From Solenopsis invicta (lineage: Eukaryota > Arthropoda > Insecta > Hymenoptera > Formicidae): a stretch of DNA of 64,000 nucleotides. The translations under genes and the position numbers were made by a program. Under the pieces are notes generated by a model. It did not search any database. It saw only the letters and a program-made list of their open reading frames with translations, and was not told the origin of the DNA. Location of the stretch: positions 4,880,501 through 4,944,500 of the forward strand of contig NC_052668.1 in the NCBI RefSeq assembly GCF_016802725.1, given 5' to 3'. This document shows, piece by piece, positions 1 through 10,549 of this stretch; the stretch's first letter is position 1; each line of letters begins with the position of its first letter.

Positions 1-72
1 ATGGGTAACGTAACTTGACTAGATCTCTCTTCTTCTTTATTTCGACCGATCCTGATTACAATGGCGTTCTCG

Positions 73-75
<3 letters not shown>

Positions 76-103
<28 letters not shown>
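76..103. repeat. (GT)n microsatellite
   Basis: An uninterrupted GT dinucleotide run forms the left edge of the palindrome that follows. The matching CA run at 401-413 is its reverse complement, so the microsatellite is part of the inverted duplication. Confidence 0.95.
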
Positions 104-107
<4 letters not shown>

Positions 108-413
108 ATCCCGCTCGTCTTCGATCCTCGATCCGCTGCCCGTTCGCCATCTGCCGGCGACGAACAGCGCCCGCGGTTACAGAGTGTCCACCTTAAGGCG
201 CGCGCGATATGAATTGGAATTGTCGCTTACAAACAGGGATAAAATGATTCATTAGATCATTTTATCCCTGTTTGTAAGCGACAATTCCAATTCATATCGC
301 GCGCGCCTTAAGGTGGACACTCTGTAACCGCGGGCGCTGTTCGTCGCCGGCAGATGGCGAACGGGCAGCGGATCGAGGATCGAAGACGAGCGGGATGCAA
401 ACACACACACACA
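91..413. repeat. Perfect palindrome, 158-bp arms
   Basis: Positions 91-248 are the exact reverse complement of 256-413, with a 7-base spacer at 249-255. The arms are GC-rich in the middle (CCGCGGG, GGCGCGCGCG) and carry the GT/CA microsatellite at the outer ends. The right arm ends abruptly in AT-rich sequence at 414. An identity this complete means the duplication is very recent, or that it is a hairpin-type assembly or cloning artefact. The same 50-residue peptide can be read on both strands, which is a consequence of the symmetry and not evidence of a gene. Confidence 0.95.
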
Positions 414-665
414 ATTTCTAATGGTATTTCCAAAGCTTCTGAATGTAGGAAAATTGTAAATCAGGAAAATTCTAAACAATGGAAAATTAAAAATATATGA
501 TTTTGTAACAAGGTACTGTGTTTCTTTTAAACTAAACTAATTTTAAAAAATTATTTTTATGGGTAATCATATTACGAGGGTGTATCAAATATAAACGGGA
601 CTCCTCTTTTTTTTTAAATTCTAACTTTATTTAACAAACTTACAAATATATATTATTTTTCTATA

Positions 666-1256
666 TGTTATGCTTTTGATTGCACAAAGTCGGACCTAGG
701 CCCGATTGACGCCAGGAAAGGGGGTAAGGGCCGTCGAAAAGAGACTTACGACAGGTGGAGTCCGTGTGTAGAAAAGTGTTTATTTTGATACAGCCTGATA
801 TCGCTCACGAGCGCTAGCTCGTGTTACAACGTTACATGCTGTGTGAGGCGGAGGTATGTGTTAGTAGGCGTGGCTAGAGAGTAGTCACTGGTTCTTTGTA
901 GGTGTTGTTCTTGAGGTGATAGACGTCTTTTTGTATATGGCACGGATAGATGTATGACGTTCGGACACTTGGTTATTACTACTCTGCCGATTGATTGTCG
1001 GGCGGTCTTTTTATACTAAAGTGATTGCGCTAAGCCGCTGTTTGGCGCAATTATTTCTGCTTGGTCAGCGTCCTCGTGACACATTCAGCAATGCCCGTTA
1101 GGTTTTCGAGTTTCTGGGCTTTCTGATTGTTTCATTGTGTCACGAAAATGCTTAGCAAGTGTTTTAATTCGGGGACCGGGTGACCTGTTTACGGTTGCCA
1201 TGTGCCGAGTTATAACTTGACTATAACACTATATACTCTCCCGTCCTAGTAATACA
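666..1256. other. Possible solo LTR inside the mariner
   Basis: This 591-bp block interrupts the mariner between its left terminal region and the transposase end. It begins TGTTATG and ends AATACA, the TG...CA form of retroviral-type LTRs. It is less AT-rich than its surroundings and has no reading frame of note. I do not see a convincing target duplication, so the borders are approximate. It could instead be another non-coding insertion. Confidence 0.4.
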
Positions 1257-1265
1257 TTTTTTCTA

Positions 1266-1870
1266 TTGAATTGGAAGTTTCTTTATTTCATCATCGTAAA
1301 AACTCTTCGGACGTTGGTGTAGCCATTATAGCACAAACGCTTTCATTGCTTTGTTATCGTCGAAACACTGGCCTCCAAACGCTTCTTTTAGGGGTCCAAA
1401 AAGATGAAAGTCACAAAGTGTCAAGTCTGGACAATAGAGTGGATGTTTCAGCGTTTCCCATCTTAATGCATCCAGTTTTTACATCGTGGCGTTAGCCACA
1501 TGAGGCCTCGCGTTATCACGCAGAAGAATGACACTTCTGACTAATTGCTTCTTCCTTTTCCTTCGAAATGACAATTTCGCGGCATTTAGTAGTTTGATTT
1601 CAAAGAGAGTTATGCGTCAATTTCCCGCTATAAGATTTCGAACCGCCTCAATGTCTCAGTCACAATTGATCTTGGACGGTGATTATGTCTTTCGTTCTCG
1701 ACCTTTTTACGTCCTCCAGAAAATTTTTTTGTGCTATTTAAACACACGGGTTCTTGAAGGGTGTTATCCCCGAATTGTACTTGTAATCGCCGCAAAATTT
1801 TGATTGGATTCACCCTTTTCTTGGCCAAAAACTTGATGATAATCCGCTACTCCACGGAGACATGCACTTC
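1266..1870 (-). pseudogene. mariner transposase remnant
   Basis: Read on the minus strand, 1870-1628 gives a mariner-like N-terminal helix-turn-helix region (motifs FGDNTL, FSGGRKKVENE and HNHRPRS). After a gap, 1560-1270 gives the C-terminal catalytic part with LRDNARPHVA and YCPDLTLCDFHLFGPLK. The second and third catalytic aspartates are 34 residues apart, which is the DD34D signature of mariner. The stretch that should carry the first catalytic aspartate, about 100-150 residues, is missing between the two parts. At least two in-frame stops follow. The copy is dead. Family assignment rests on these motifs. Confidence 0.8.
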
Positions 1871-2398
1871 TTGCTCATGGTTTTTGTTGATACTAAAGGG
1901 ACCCGAGAGAGTTGCGATTGATTCTCCTCTCTCTCCAACGGTAACAGACTAACTGCGCATCAATCCTCTCTACGTCTAGACGCCCTCTAGAATTTTTAAG
2001 AAAATTAGTCTTGTTTATATTTAATAAACCCTCGTACAACCACTTTTTTTCTTCCACCGATTATGCAGTTCATTAAATTCTTATAAATCACGTTCTAAAT
2101 AATAAATATTTTTTTGAGGCTAAAAACATCATTTGTCAAACAACATTTTAACGAATGTAAATTTCAATAAAATTTCAATATGTTTAAATTTCAATAAAAA
2201 ATATTAGTTATAAACAAAGTTATTCAATAAAATGAAAATGGGTGCCATATTACCCTTTTCTCCTCTAATAATTGTTGATCACGAGTGTATAGCGTTGACG
2301 CGAACGTTTGCGCGGTGCGAGGGTATGAGAGAGCGGCGGTGCCAAGCTATCCTTCCTCTTACCGCGCTCTACTCACCGTCGCATACTGTCGGGCCGCG

Positions 2399-2419
2399 AT
2401 GGACGGTTCTACGGATCAG
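2399..2419 (+). other. Possible first coding exon ending at a splice donor
   Basis: In the only GC-rich patch of this AT-rich stretch (about 2285-2425), an ATG in good context (GCGATGG) opens seven codons reading MDGSTDQ. It is followed exactly in phase by CAG|GTGAGC, a near-consensus 5' splice donor. This looks like the 5' end of a host gene with a long first intron, but I can identify no downstream exon in the window. Chance is a real alternative because ATG plus a donor is a weak signal. Confidence 0.2.
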
Positions 2420-2424
2420 GTGAG

Positions 2425-3200
2425 CAATCACTTGTCTCTCTGCGCGCTTTTATTTATCTGATTAATATTTTATAACTAGAAAATTATTGCAAATATCGCA
2501 AAATAGTATTAGACTTTTTGATTTATCTTGATCCTTTCTGCTTCATCGTGACAATCTGTATAAGACTGTCTGAGACACCCGGTATAGCCGTGTATTTGGT
2601 CTGAGTTCTGATTGGTCATATTCGTTTAACTTTTAAAATGATCTAACAGAATTACCGTAAAAGCTTATGTAATTAAAGAGAATTGTAGTTCTTTTGGTTA
2701 AAACATGTTTGGTTAGATTTATTAGTTATTAGTTAAATGTATTAAATATTGTAAATAAAATAAGTATTATTAAGGAATGAGTATTATTATATGTATTTTA
2801 TACTTTTAAGCATGCTTTGCAACAAGCTAATTTTCTCTTGATGTTTTACATTAAAAGGGCATCCTTAATGAATGGAAGTAAAATTCTATTTTTTTTATTT
2901 ATTTGGGTCAGATTAATTATCTAGAATCATATTAGGCATACGAATAGTTACTGTACCGCAAGTACAAATGAATAATGGGGGAATAGTTAGGTCTGTGATT
3001 AGGCATTGCATTATCTGAACATCGCATTTACGGGACGCCGTGAAAATGTTTTACCTTAGATTAGATAGATAAAGAAAAACTTCGTGTTTTCTAATTTGCC
3101 TTGTTTTTCCCTTATTCTCAGTTGTACAAAAAAATGTTAACAAAATGTTATTACGTTCAAGCTCGGGAATGTAATTTCTATTTTTAAAAAAGAATTACCC
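2425..3200. other. AT-rich stretch without recognised content
   Basis: The sequence is AT-rich with many stops in all frames. I see no gene, terminal repeat or RNA. If the exon at 2399-2419 is real, this would be intron. Confidence 0.6.
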
Positions 3201-3541
3201 TTGTAAAAAAATACTACTGAGCACTATTAGTGCGCAATAGTATTTTGAGGCACTACTGCACTATAACACTACTACACTATTGCTACTGTAGTCCAGAGGA
3301 GTGCAGTAGTTTTCAATAGTATTAACAATAAGTAGTATTAAGATTTGCTATAGCTTTTATTATTTTGTTTTGTCATAAGTTGTTTTTAATACATATTCGA
3401 AAAAAGTTATGTATATATAATTGCGATTCTTATCACTCGAACACATTTTATTTAACAATACATTCACATGTGAAATAATAAAACTTTTATATGACCACAT
3501 TTTAATATATTCCTAGAAAATATCTTATTCATTTATGCAAG

Positions 3542-3590
3542 TATCATTGCGATAACAAACCTTTACATAAGGTTTGTTATCACAATGATA
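3542..3590. repeat. Hairpin, 22-bp arms
   Basis: TATCATTG(C)GATAACAAACCTT is followed after five bases by its reverse complement with one mismatch. It lies inside the non-autonomous element and may be an internal fold or an older small insertion. Confidence 0.8.
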
Positions 3591-4250
3591 TATAAACTAA
3601 TCAACTCAGTTAATAAGACAACGTCAAAAACATAATTATTTTCAAATTGAAAAAACATAATTCAATTGAACTCTATAGAGCTCAATCATTGTATTATACA
3701 ATTGATTTGAAAGGTATTATATTTTACTGTAAAATGCAGGTACAAAAACACAATTCAATCTTATTAGACCGAACAGAGTTTTTTAATAATTTTAATTGAA
3801 CATTTTTAGCAGGGAAGGAAGAATGATATATAACATCTCTATAAATGTTTAAATCATACGCGGACTAATAGAAAAGATTAAGATACGACTAATATTTATA
3901 AAACAAATATAGTAATGTTCAAAATTTGATTTATGTAATTTTAACAATACTTTTTATTAGATACACGGGGAAATCTAACCTAACCTATACCTGTCAATAT
4001 GATAAATCATTTACTGACCTTTGATAAAGATTTGCTGCTCTTATATATTGAACACTTGTAAAACTAAATACTGCAAAAAACTATTTAAAACTATGTGTTC
4101 ACTGAGTGAGAATGCAAAATCAGACTTGTATTAGCGCGGCATTCTAAATTCCAATATGATGAGGTTAATAACAAGAGCTTACTGTAATATAATGTAGTAA
4201 GTTGATCCTATTACTGTAATAAGTTGGCCTTTGTAATATTCGTATTACAA

Positions 4251-4357
4251 CCCATACAGCACAGAAGGCTGTAGAAATATTGTTGCAACATTGCTGCAAC
4301 GTTGTAACATTGCTGCAACGTTGCAACAATATTGTTGCAAGTTTTGTGCTGTATGGG
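4251..4357. mobile_element. Small palindromic MITE (107 bp)
   Basis: The unit begins CCCATACAGCACA and ends with the reverse complement TGTGCTGTATGGG. Its inside consists of reiterated TTGCAGCAATGTT/AACGTTGCAAC words that also pair with each other. The whole unit can fold into one long hairpin. No clear target duplication is visible. Confidence 0.7.
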
Positions 4358-4803
4358 AATAACCATATGCATGTGGTCGAATGTAGTATTTTTATGCGGG
4401 ATTACAATAATAACATAGATTACAATTCTTAGTCCGTGCATCTTTTTTGTAAGGAAAGTGCAATAGTGTTCAATGCAGTAGTGTAGTGGTGCAGTAGTGC
4501 CTTAGTACTTCAATACTACTGCGCACTAGTATTGCTTAATAGTATTTTTCTACAAGAGAGGGAAGGGGTAGAGCTTGATAAATTATTATAAAAGTAATTG
4601 CCTGAGGTTGCCCATTTATTATTTCAAGCATCATTGATATATGAATTGTACATTTAAATGAGAAGCGAATAATTTGTGAATTTAGCGAGAGAGAGGGCTG
4701 AAGCATAGTATAGATTAGATTGAAAGAGATTATTGAAAGGATTGCTAAAGAGATTGGAAATAAGAGAGATTTTATATGGGTTGACCTGATGTTTTGGGAG
4801 AGA

Positions 4804-4945
4804 GGAAGCGGAGAGTCGCAGAGCAGACACCTCCAAGGAAGTAAGAAAGAAGAAGCGGAGAGTCGCGGAGCGCACACCTCCGAGGAAATAAGGAAGAGGA
4901 AGCGGAAAGTCACGGAGCATGCACTTCCAAGGAAGAAAAGAAGAA
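4804..4945. repeat. Three tandem copies of a ~48-bp purine-rich unit
   Basis: Units start at 4804, 4852 and 4899 with GAAGCGGAGAGTCGC or close variants, each followed by an ACACCTCC(A/G)AGGAA half. A 118-codon open frame (4720-5076, plus) runs through it because the units lack stops. Its Lys/Arg/Glu-rich product resembles no family I know, so I treat it as a repeat and not as a gene. Confidence 0.8.
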
Positions 4946-5379
4946 GAGAAATAGAGAGAGGGGGCGAGAGAGGTACCTGCGGTTCCCAAAGAGTTAGAAA
5001 AGTGAGGACTTACTATTGTTGGACGGGTTTAGCAGGAGTCGAGGCTCCTCAGGGTCCTCCTTCGAGTCATAAATAGTGCGCACCGAAGGGAAAAATGCGC
5101 GAGACGCTTCGATTTTGCTTCTTATATAGGTCTAGCTTGTAGATTGGAAACGCTGTGGGGCGAATTTTCCAAATTCGCAGAAATTTTGAGCTATAGGTTT
5201 TGCTACATTTGTTGTTATTTGATACCGCATTGGGCGAATAGCCTCGTTTTGCGGTCGCAGGTGCGGGGCGCACGCTGCAAGATAGCGAGACTCGTGAGCT
5301 GCAACGCGAGTTCTTTTACTCCAATTTAACTTACTTTTAAATTTTACATTTTACTTAAAAAGGGTCTCAGATTGGCATA

Positions 5380-5956
5380 CGAGGTTTGTTCAAAAAGTAA
5401 CGGGAATTTTTAAATTTCGCGGGTTTGGAGAGTCCGACAGTCAAATTTTTTTTTTGTTTATGTTGGTACACATGCCCCTGAAGTATGCTGAAATGTTGAG
5501 CTGTATTCATTGTTTACTTTGTCTGTGGCAGCCGCTAAGGTTACACGTGTTTTTATGAGCTCGGCGATTTTCGTTTCTAACCACGATAATGCACCTGCTC
5601 ACACTTCATTGCTTGTTCGTGAATTTTTGGCCAAAAACAATACTGTAATGATGCCCCAGCCTTCATATTCGCTAGACATGGCTCCGTGTGACTTTTTTCT
5701 ATTTCCAAAAATAAAGAGAACCTTAAAGGGTCGTCGTTTTACAAGCATAGATGACATTAAAAGCGCATCGCTGAAAGAGCTAAAGGCTATCCCAAAGATC
5801 GAGTTTGAGAAGTGTTTCGGGGATTGGAAGAAGCGCTGGCATAAGTGCATAATATCTAATGATGACTATTTTGAAGGCGACAACATTAATGCAGACGAAT
5901 AAATAAATATTTTTTTCAAAAAACGAAAATTCCCGATATTTTTTGAACACAGCTCG
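5380..5956 (+). mobile_element. Internally deleted mariner, 577 bp
   Basis: The left end CGAGGTTTGTTCAAAAAGTA and the right end (reverse complement CGAGCTGTGTTCAAAAAATA) are inverted repeats bordered by TA on both sides (5378-5379, 5957-5958). They match the ends of the near-complete mariner at 51136-52457, so both belong to one family. About 750 bp, covering the start and middle of the transposase, has been lost. Confidence 0.9.
5576..5902 (+). pseudogene. mariner transposase C-terminal fragment
   Basis: The frame encodes only the last third of a DD34D transposase: HDNAPAHTSLLVREF (second catalytic Asp), then YSLDMAPCDFFLFPKIKR (third catalytic Asp, 34 residues later), and an end reading WHKCIISNDDYFEGDN. 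It aligns closely with the C-terminus of the transposase at 51342-52403. The helix-turn-helix and the first catalytic Asp are absent. The codons before about 5576 do not belong to the transposase and come from the 5' leader joined by the deletion. Confidence 0.88.
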
Positions 5957-6142
5957 TATACGGCATATTAGCAGCCTGATACATGCGATCCTCATGCGAC
6001 CCACGTTTATTTAATAATGAAAAGAAGAAGGAACAATTATTACTGTATGAGTTTCCTCTTTGATTATTTCTATTTCTGAATATACTATTTATGTTACATC
6101 TGTTACTGAAGTTGATCATTTAATTTTTATATAAAGAGGGCC

Positions 6143-7498
6143 AGTAAAAAGACCTGTTTTTTGGCCCATTTCTTGGACCTTGAATTTCAAACTTTTTTTT
6201 ATGCCAAATAGCCCTATATAATGGAACATTAATCCTAGAAAAATTTGAAGATGAGTATAAGCGCGGTTCCGGAGATATAAGGGGTTGAAAGTGATGGTTT
6301 CTCATAACACAGGACGCCGTTTTTAGATTTTTTTCTGTTTGAATAAAAGTTACTATTTTCCATTGTCTTTTTTTGCGTTGAACACGAATCTGGTAAGCAA
6401 ATTGCTCTATCATGTCAGATTTCTTAGAAAAGTGTCAAAAATGATCATTTTTACCTCATCATGGCGTTAAAAAAAATTTATTTTTATCTATCTAAAAAAC
6501 ATATATATATAACGAAGTAAAACATTGTTTCTTATGGATTTTTATCCTGGATTGAAATATGACCTTAGTTTTCCTCTAGTATGAAAACTCCCTGAGATAG
6601 ATGGAGTTGAAGTGACACGTGACACCGCCTTTTACGGATCGAGATGCTTTTCTGAGAGTTTCCTTGCCTTTCACTATGCAGAGTTGTTTTATGAATCGTG
6701 ATAGATACATTGCATATTTCAGGATTGGGTATTTGTATCTCATGATATTGAGCAAATTCAAGGAACCATACAATTGTCATTACATGACGGCAACAATCTG
6801 CAGTCCGAGCACCACTTTGACAAATACAATAGTACTCACGAATAGAATCTCGTCCAGTTTACCAATGGCGGCTATCCCTATGGAGCAGAAATGCTCAAAT
6901 AATTTACAAATACAGTATTACAACTGCAAAAGAGCTTGTGAATGCGTCATGTAACAAGACTCCATCTTCCATTTCTATAGAATAGAAATCAGTAGAAAAG
7001 CATCTTGATCCGTGAAAGGCGGTGTCATGTGTCACTTCAACTCCATCTATCTCGGGGAGTTTTTATACTAGAAGAAAACTAAGGTCATATTTCAATCCAG
7101 GATAAAAATCTATAAGAAACAATGTTTCACTTTGTTATATATATATTTTTTAGATAGAAATAGATTTTTTTTAACGCTATGATGAGGTAAAAAAGATCAT
7201 TTTTGACACTTTTCTAAGAAATCTGACGTGATTTGCAATTTGCAATTTGCTTACTAGATTCGTGTTCAGCACGCAAAAATACAATGAGAAATAGTAACTT
7301 TGATTTAAACAACAGAAAAAAAGTCTAAAAACAGCGCCCTGTGTTGTGAGAAACCATCACTTTCAACTCTTTATATCTCCGAAACCGCGCTTATGCCCAT
7401 CGTCAAATTTTTCTGGGATTAATGTTCCATTATATAGTACTATTTGGCATAAAAAAAAGTTTGAAATTTGAGGTCCAAGAAATGGGCCAATTTTACTG
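6143..7498. mobile_element. Fold-back element with ~510-bp inverted arms
   Basis: Positions about 6143-6655 are an imperfect reverse complement of about 6990-7498, with a 330-bp spacer. Shared landmarks include the outer CAGTAAAA...TTGGCCCATTTCTTGGACC and the inner GATGGAGTTGAAGTGACAC. The arms have diverged by substitutions and small indels, so this is an old natural structure. There is no transposase. Short open frames in the arms are symmetry-related and not conserved. The structure is that of a fold-back or long-TIR non-autonomous element. Confidence 0.75.
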
Positions 7499-7719
7499 AT
7501 TTTTTTTGTATTTATTTTTTATTATTTAATTTGTTACATTTGAAGAGATTTAAACCTGTTTTTTTTTTTTATTAATAAAGCAGTAGGTGCGAGAAAAGAA
7601 AATTTTTGGAGCGCCGAACATAACACTCTGTTAAGGTGGAGCGAAAAGATTTATGCGAGAAAAGCAACGCCGCTAGGAACTTACAATGTTCTGGGGTGCG
7701 GAACTTTCCTTAAAATACA

Positions 7720-8576
7720 CAGGGTGTTCTAATATAAGTGGCCACCCACCTTTATTTTGTAAACTAGCAGAGATAGACTCAATAAATATAATGTCAAATT
7801 AAATGGTTTGAACTAAACTTTATTGTGAGCACAGTCCTTAGATAAAAAAATTATCTATGTTAAAGAACAAGGAGACATGATTACTTTTGTATGGTGAATA
7901 TTTTTATATGACAAAAGTTGTAGCGTTTTTTCTAATAAATACAATAATGTATGATTTATCAAAATTATTTTACAAATCATAGAAGTTATGTCGGTTTAAA
8001 GTTTTGCGGGCGATTAATACCATTTCAGTTTTGCCCCTGTGATGTGGCTAACTTCCGACTTCCGTTTTGGTGTGTAACATGTTGACATCTGATTATAATA
8101 TTTGGTGTAATAATTTTATAAATCTATAGATTTTTGTATGTTTATTACTTACATTTTACGTACATCGTATATTATAATCAGATATCAACATGTTACACGT
8201 CAATCGCCAAAGCGGCAGTCGGAAGTTAGCCTCATCGCAGGGGCGAAACTAAAATGGTATTAGTCGCCCCCAAAACTTTAAACCGACATAATTTCTATAA
8301 CTTGTAAAATAATTTTGATAAATCATATATCATTGTATTCATTAAAAAAAAAACGCTACAACTTTTATCATATAAAAATATTCACTTTACTATGCAAAAG
8401 TTGTGCATGTCTCTTCGTTCTTTAACATAAATAATTTCTTTAAGTAACTACTGTGCTCACAATAAGTGTGTTAAATGGTTTAGTTCAAACCATTTAATTT
8501 GATATTATATTTATTAGGTTTATTTCTGTTAGTTTACGAGATAAAGGGGGGTCGCCACTTATACTGGAACACCCTG
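7720..8576. mobile_element. Fold-back element with CAGGGTGTTC ends
   Basis: The left end CAGGGTGTTCTAATATAAGT and the right end (reverse complement CAGGGTGTTCCAGTATAAGT) start arms of about 390 bp (7720-8105 and 8180-8576). These pair with roughly 85-90% identity by eye around a 75-bp AT-rich spacer. No reading frame fits a transposase. CAGGGTGT-type ends also occur on the DD41D element at 18135-19669, so mobilisation by a related IS630/Tc1/mariner enzyme is possible, but that is inference. Confidence 0.75.
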
Positions 8577-9050
8577 TATATGAGTTTGTTATAGTCTAAG
8601 CGATAATAATAATACCAACAATCCAAGGGCGGTCCTCATCGTTTAAGATCCTCCTATGATACACATACTACAGTCCATTGTGCCTCCCTCTGACTGTCTG
8701 CTACCTATGGGAGTACCGATTTTCTTCGAAAGAGACTCAAGTTTCTTACCGATAGTTTGCATATTAGTTCTTGTAATAAATTGAGCCCAGCAACTTTAAT
8801 CTCAGCCCGAGGCCGCATAGTCACAACGTATATGGAGGCTTGATCTCCTCTTTCTCACATGCCCTATAAATGCTCGTGAGTGGTTGTGTCAGATTGGCTC
8901 AACTTGAGCATGTGATAATTAAGGGCTCCATGATCAGTTAGTATTTACACTACTAGTCTAATATCTCTTTTCTTCAAAGACCTAATGTCTTTGGCCAGGT
9001 TCTCGTTAGGCTTATCCAAGTCTTGCCCTTGCTCTGGCGGCTTGTCTACG
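8577..9050. other. Unassigned stretch
   Basis: Stop-rich in all frames. It may be the decayed downstream part of the minus-strand non-LTR remnant that begins at 9404, but I find no motif that proves it. Confidence 0.4.
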
Positions 9051-9059
9051 CCGTCCGTC

Positions 9060-9404
9060 ACCTGAGTAGCAAACACCGCTGCGGTCTACTTCTGCAGTGC
9101 ATTTTTGCCTTAGGTGCCCTATCTCGAGTCACTTGAAGCACTGGAGGGGGCGAAGCTTTAGTGACTGCACTTTTGCTATGCCCCACCTCACGCTCACTTG
9201 ACCGATCTCTATGGCCTTGAAAGCTGCCGCGCGAGGGGCACAAACCCATGCCCTCTGCAGCTCGCCAGGTTCCGGCCTCAATTCTCCCACCTGGACCTTG
9301 CCAGTTCCTACTTTGGCCACTGCTGAGGCAATGTCCTCGGCAGTGACCGAGTTCTCCAGACCGATAGCTTGCAATTTGGCACGAGCAACTGGTTTTTTTT
9401 GCAC
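9060..9404 (-). pseudogene. R1-like ORF1 (gag) remnant
   Basis: On the minus strand the peptide contains ENSVTAEDIASAVAK, GELQRAWVCAPRAAAFKAI, GQVSVRW and LKLRPLQCFK. This is the order seen just before the zinc knuckles of ORF1 in R1-clade retrotransposons: an RNA-recognition-like block, then xLRPLQCxxC. A knuckle-like continuation (IGHLRQKC, VDRSGVC) follows in a shifted frame. The second cysteine of the first knuckle is lost and frameshifts are present. It is a dead fragment. Confidence 0.55.
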
Positions 9405-9530
9405 CTTAGGTTACTACACAACTACTGTGTAAATAAGTCTGGGTCAAAGTATTGCTGCATAGATTCAATCCTGGGCTTTAGCCCCCATGGCCAAACCAGT
9501 CTGGCCAAAGATTCTTCTACACGTTCAGAA

Positions 9531-10466
9531 TTAGGAGCTTAAGATGTTACGACTATTGAGATGTTCTCTCCAAGATAGCTTTCTGTCCAGTATCACTTCT
9601 AGATATTTTACTGATTCAGCTGCAACTAACCTCGTCCTTTCAAAAATGGGCCCTTCTATAGTGCTCACCTTGTATTTGCGTGTGAAGACAACAAGTTCCG
9701 TTTTCAGCGAATTTACCGACAAACCAGTCTGTACTATCGCTTTATCACTCTCAATGCATTTTGCATGAACTCTAGAAACGGTCCAAGAAAATGTCCTCGT
9801 ACCAGCAGAGCCAAGTCAGCATAGCCCTGCGCAACGAAGCCTCTTTCACTCAGCGCATCAAGCAGCCCATCTACTAGACACTATAAGAATGGTGACAGCA
9901 CCCTCCCTGAGGCAACCTCTCTCCACCCATCCGCTGACCTTTTGCTATTCCCAGCAAGGACATGGCCCGTCGCTCAAGCATGCTCCGGATCTATTCAACG
10001 AGTTTCTCTGGTCCTGCGCAACGCTTTTTCACACACTATTGTATATGGGGTGTTGTTAAACGCACCCTTTGTATCCAAGGTGTCTACTGCATAACCGCTC
10101 CTCTAATCGTTCCTCAACAAACGACACTGTCGAATAAAGGACAGTCTTTGTGGAATAGCCCATGCCGTATGCATGCTATACATAATACAAGGGGTGCCAT
10201 TGAAGAACAATGTTCTTCAGATACGCGTCAACCAGTTTCTCCAAGGTCTTTAGGAGACACGAAGATTTGAATGTGACTTGATCGAACTCAAGGTAAGGCT
10301 TAAAATCCAGCGTTCTTAGTTTCAGAATATTAAATTCTGGTATCCTGAGAATTAGGTTCCTAACATTTGTAACAGCCTCTACGTTCTCAGTCATAACCTT
10401 CCAGCCCGCAGTACTGAACCCTGGGGTTTTGCATTGCCAGCTGCTCCAGGACCGCAGTCGAATCAT
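9531..10466 (-). pseudogene. Non-LTR reverse transcriptase remnant (jockey-like)
   Basis: Reading from 10466 down, the first part contains SCLLKTLEKLVDAYLKN, the conserved block that follows the PISL motif in jockey-type reverse transcriptases. The last part (9722-9531) contains LKTELVVFTRKYKVSTIE and ESVKYLEVILDRKLSWREH, the thumb region of the same enzyme class. The middle, where the catalytic Asp-Asp box should be, is riddled with stops and I cannot place it. The fragment is minus-strand and lies upstream of the ORF1 remnant at 9404-9060, so two different elements probably abut here. Confidence 0.65.
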
Positions 10467-10549
10467 TGGGAGCCTCGGGACTCAGACCACGGCTTTGTGT
10501 TGCTTTTGAAGCACCTCCAGGACCACTACCTTAAGCTTGATGTTTTTTT

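Larger units (their letters stand above)
575..2034 (-). mobile_element. Degenerate mariner element (DD34D type)
   Basis: The ends form inverted repeats starting CGAGGGTGTATCAAATATAA on the left and its mutated counterpart on the right (reverse complement CGAGGGTTTATTAAATATAA). Both ends are flanked by the dinucleotide TA (573-574 and 2035-2036), the target site of Tc1/mariner elements. The minus strand encodes transposase remnants. The element is longer than a usual 1.3-kb mariner because about 590 bp of foreign sequence lies between 666 and 1256. Confidence 0.85.
3201..4555. mobile_element. Non-autonomous DNA element with ~90-bp inverted ends
   Basis: Both ends start TTGTA(A/G)AAAAATACTA and carry related runs of ACTAC/GTAGT words. 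Positions 3201-3290 pair with 4460-4555 as imperfect inverted repeats. The interior of about 1.2 kb is AT-rich and has no transposase. This is the architecture of a MITE or a larger non-autonomous terminal-inverted-repeat element. A smaller palindromic element (4251-4357) is nested inside. The superfamily is unknown. Confidence 0.65.

Noticed and set aside
15..255. Small open frames through the palindrome (Cys-Val repeats followed by a 50-residue peptide)
   Set aside because: They exist on both strands only because the sequence is palindromic and run through a GT microsatellite. No domain is recognisable.
2232..2423. 63-codon open frame
   Set aside because: Short, no similarity recognised. 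The nearby ATG with splice donor in another frame is the only signal worth keeping.
3970..3990. CTAACCTAACC resembling insect telomere repeat (TTAGG)n
   Set aside because: Only two partial units. The same holds for the CCTAACCAAACC run at about 43494.
4720..5076. 118-codon open frame as a host gene
   Set aside because: It is explained by a purine-rich tandem repeat without stops. No domain, and the antisense strand is equally open.
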